Assembly: GCA_021161765.1 (NCBI GenBank)
Contig: JAGGZZ010000066.1
Location: 1 to 5,149, forward strand
Direction of reading: 5' to 3'
Origin: Candidatus Methanophagales archaeon
GTDB taxonomy: Archaea > Halobacteriota > Syntropharchaeia > Alkanophagales > Methanospirareceae
DNA: 5,149 nucleotides
Part shown: in pieces, positions 4,267 to 5,149 of the stretch
Layout of the letters: each line of letters begins with the position of its first letter
Position numbering within the stretch: position 1 is the first letter of the stretch
Notes under the pieces: generated by a model
Seen by the model: only the letters and a program-made list of their open reading frames with translations
Told to the model about the DNA's origin: nothing
The model's database searches: none
Program-made: the position numbers and the translations under genes

Positions 4267-5149
4267 ATTCTAAAATCCCCCTCCTTCAACTCTCTCGTCT
4301 TTAATTCATATTCTCTTATCTTCTCATAAGGCACCTCCGCTAACTTCTCCAGCCTTGGATTCATCTCATCCAGCATCCTCCATATCGCCTCTGTGCATAA
4401 GAACTTAATATCTCGCCCACTCATCTTTTGCTCAACGCAATATCCTGCCAGTTTATCATAAACTGAATCCTCCTCCAACCCAACCCCTTTCTTCTCCGTG
4501 TGTATCCTCAATATCTCCTTACACGCCTCTAAATCCGGCAGTGGTATCTCAATCTTCTTCCCGAACCTGCTCATTATCGCTTCGTCTATCGCTTCAGGCG
4601 TATTCGTTGCCGCAATCACCAGCACAAATTTCTTCTCACTTGTTTTTGACCCTAAACCATCCAGCTCCGCAAGCAATGTGGATAGCCCTCTTCTCGATTC
4701 TTCGTCTATATCAGCACCTCTGCTCAATGCAATCGAGTCGAACTCATCAATAAACACAACCGAAGGAGCTTCTTCTCTCGCTACATCAAACAAAGCAGAC
4801 ATTATCTTTGGGCTTTCGCCATAATATTTCGACAGCATCTGACTTACTTTCACATCGAAAAAAGTCGCATCTATGTTCTTTGCGACTGCCGCAGCCATCA
4901 GCGTCTTTCCTGTTCCAGGCGGTCCGTAAAACAAAATCGTGTTCCATGCTTCTATCGCCCTTGGCTTGTTCCCTATTATTCCGATCACAACCGACTTCTT
5001 TATCAAGTCCTTTACATTCTCTAAGCCACCAATACCATCCCAGGAAGGCAAGTTCCCCTTCTCCTTTCGCATGATGTTATCCCGGATATATTGTTCGAAC
5101 CCTGCTTTTTGTTCACCTCCTTCTCGCTCTTTCTTTGTTTCGCTTACAC
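4263..5149 (-). CDS. AAA+ ATPase, Vps4/katanin/CdvC-like clade, 5' end outside window
   Basis: A cytoplasmic AAA+ ATPase that by family would assemble as a hexameric ring and remodel or unfold protein assemblies. Numbering from the internal Met at 5072: linker NLPSWDGIGGLE (7-18), Walker A GPPGTGKT (50-57), pore-loop segment SKYYGES (81-87), Walker B VVFIDEFDS (105-113), ESRR (125-128), sensor 1 AATN (154-157), SRFGKK (169-173 region) and SGRDI (218-222) in the C-terminal lid. All catalytic elements are intact. The frame stays open past that Met to the window edge. The residues just before it, FEQYIRDNI, look like the linker that normally precedes this domain, so the true start lies outside. 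The Met at 5072 also lacks a ribosome site. The C-terminus stops at GDFRI, where relatives usually continue for about ten residues of a last helix. A CdvC cell-division role is only one option; no CdvB-like gene is nearby. Confidence 0.92.
   Translation of the reverse strand, partial: VSETKKEREGGEQKAGFEQYIRDNIMRKEKGNLPSWDGIGGLENVKDLIKKSVVIGIIGNKPRAIEAWNTILFYGPPGTGKTLMAAAVAKNIDATFFDVKVSQMLSKYYGESPKIMSALFDVAREEAPSVVFIDEFDSIALSRGADIDEESRRGLSTLLAELDGLGSKTSEKKFVLVIAATNTPEAIDEAIMSRFGKKIEIPLPDLEACKEILRIHTEKKGVGLEEDSVYDKLAGYCVEQKMSGRDIKFLCTEAIWRMLDEMNPRLEKLAEVPYEKIREYELKTRELKEGDFRI

Noticed and set aside
4498..4824. A 108-codon plus-strand frame across the AAA ATPase
   Set aside because: Antisense to the Walker B and sensor 1 region of a clearly real gene; Ser-rich shadow.
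5070..5072. ATG at 5072 as the start of the AAA ATPase
   Set aside because: The frame continues upstream to the window edge with a sensible linker (FEQYIRDNI), and no ribosome site precedes the ATG at a usable distance; a GGAGGT at about 5114-5119 is too far away.

Overview
The window looks like a euryarchaeal genome segment. The evidence is an archaeal-type tRNA m1A methyltransferase (TrmI), a DUF123 protein of the kind common in archaea, TATA-like boxes 25-30 nt upstream of likely transcript starts, Shine-Dalgarno words matching GGAGGTGAT, and oligo-T runs in place of hairpin terminators. The methanogen/ANME lineages are my best guess from overall flavour only; nothing here proves the genus.

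Left half (1-3037), mostly housekeeping. A DUF123 (GIY-YIG-superfamily) gene enters from the left edge and ends at 437. It converges on trmI (minus strand, 551-1366). Divergent from trmI is a 49-codon gene at 1418-1567. It looks like the N-terminal half of a DUF4258 protein joined to a scrap of a YgiT-type zinc finger, that is, a deletion scar of a toxin-antitoxin-like pair. Next comes a full-length pmbA/tldE-type gene (1655-3037), the metal-motif-less member of the TldD/PmbA family. Short arrays with a strict 10-bp period sit in the gaps at 493-533 and 1575-1616, and a degenerate reverse-oriented relative lies at 3073-3100.

Right half (3187-5149), all on the minus strand and accessory in character. 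In transcription order it holds: a meiotic-clade (Vps4/katanin/CdvC-like) AAA+ ATPase entering from the right edge; a 27-codon ORF overlapping its stop by ATGA; a YgiT-type zinc-finger protein lacking the first CxxC, whose natural start may lie in another frame; a 39-codon unidentified ORF; and an intact AbrB-type antitoxin / MazF-PemK-type toxin pair with its own promoter and a toxin ribosome site embedded in the antitoxin's last codons. The convergent gap 3038-3186 between pmbA and the toxin gene carries T runs and a 28-nt pure pyrimidine tract.

The intact toxin-antitoxin pair is the one accessory unit that clearly reads as functional. The AAA-led cluster of very small coupled ORFs and the two unpaired remnants of the DUF4258/YgiT family are the least explained parts. 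No RNA gene, CRISPR array or insertion sequence was seen, and no gap exceeds about 150 bases.
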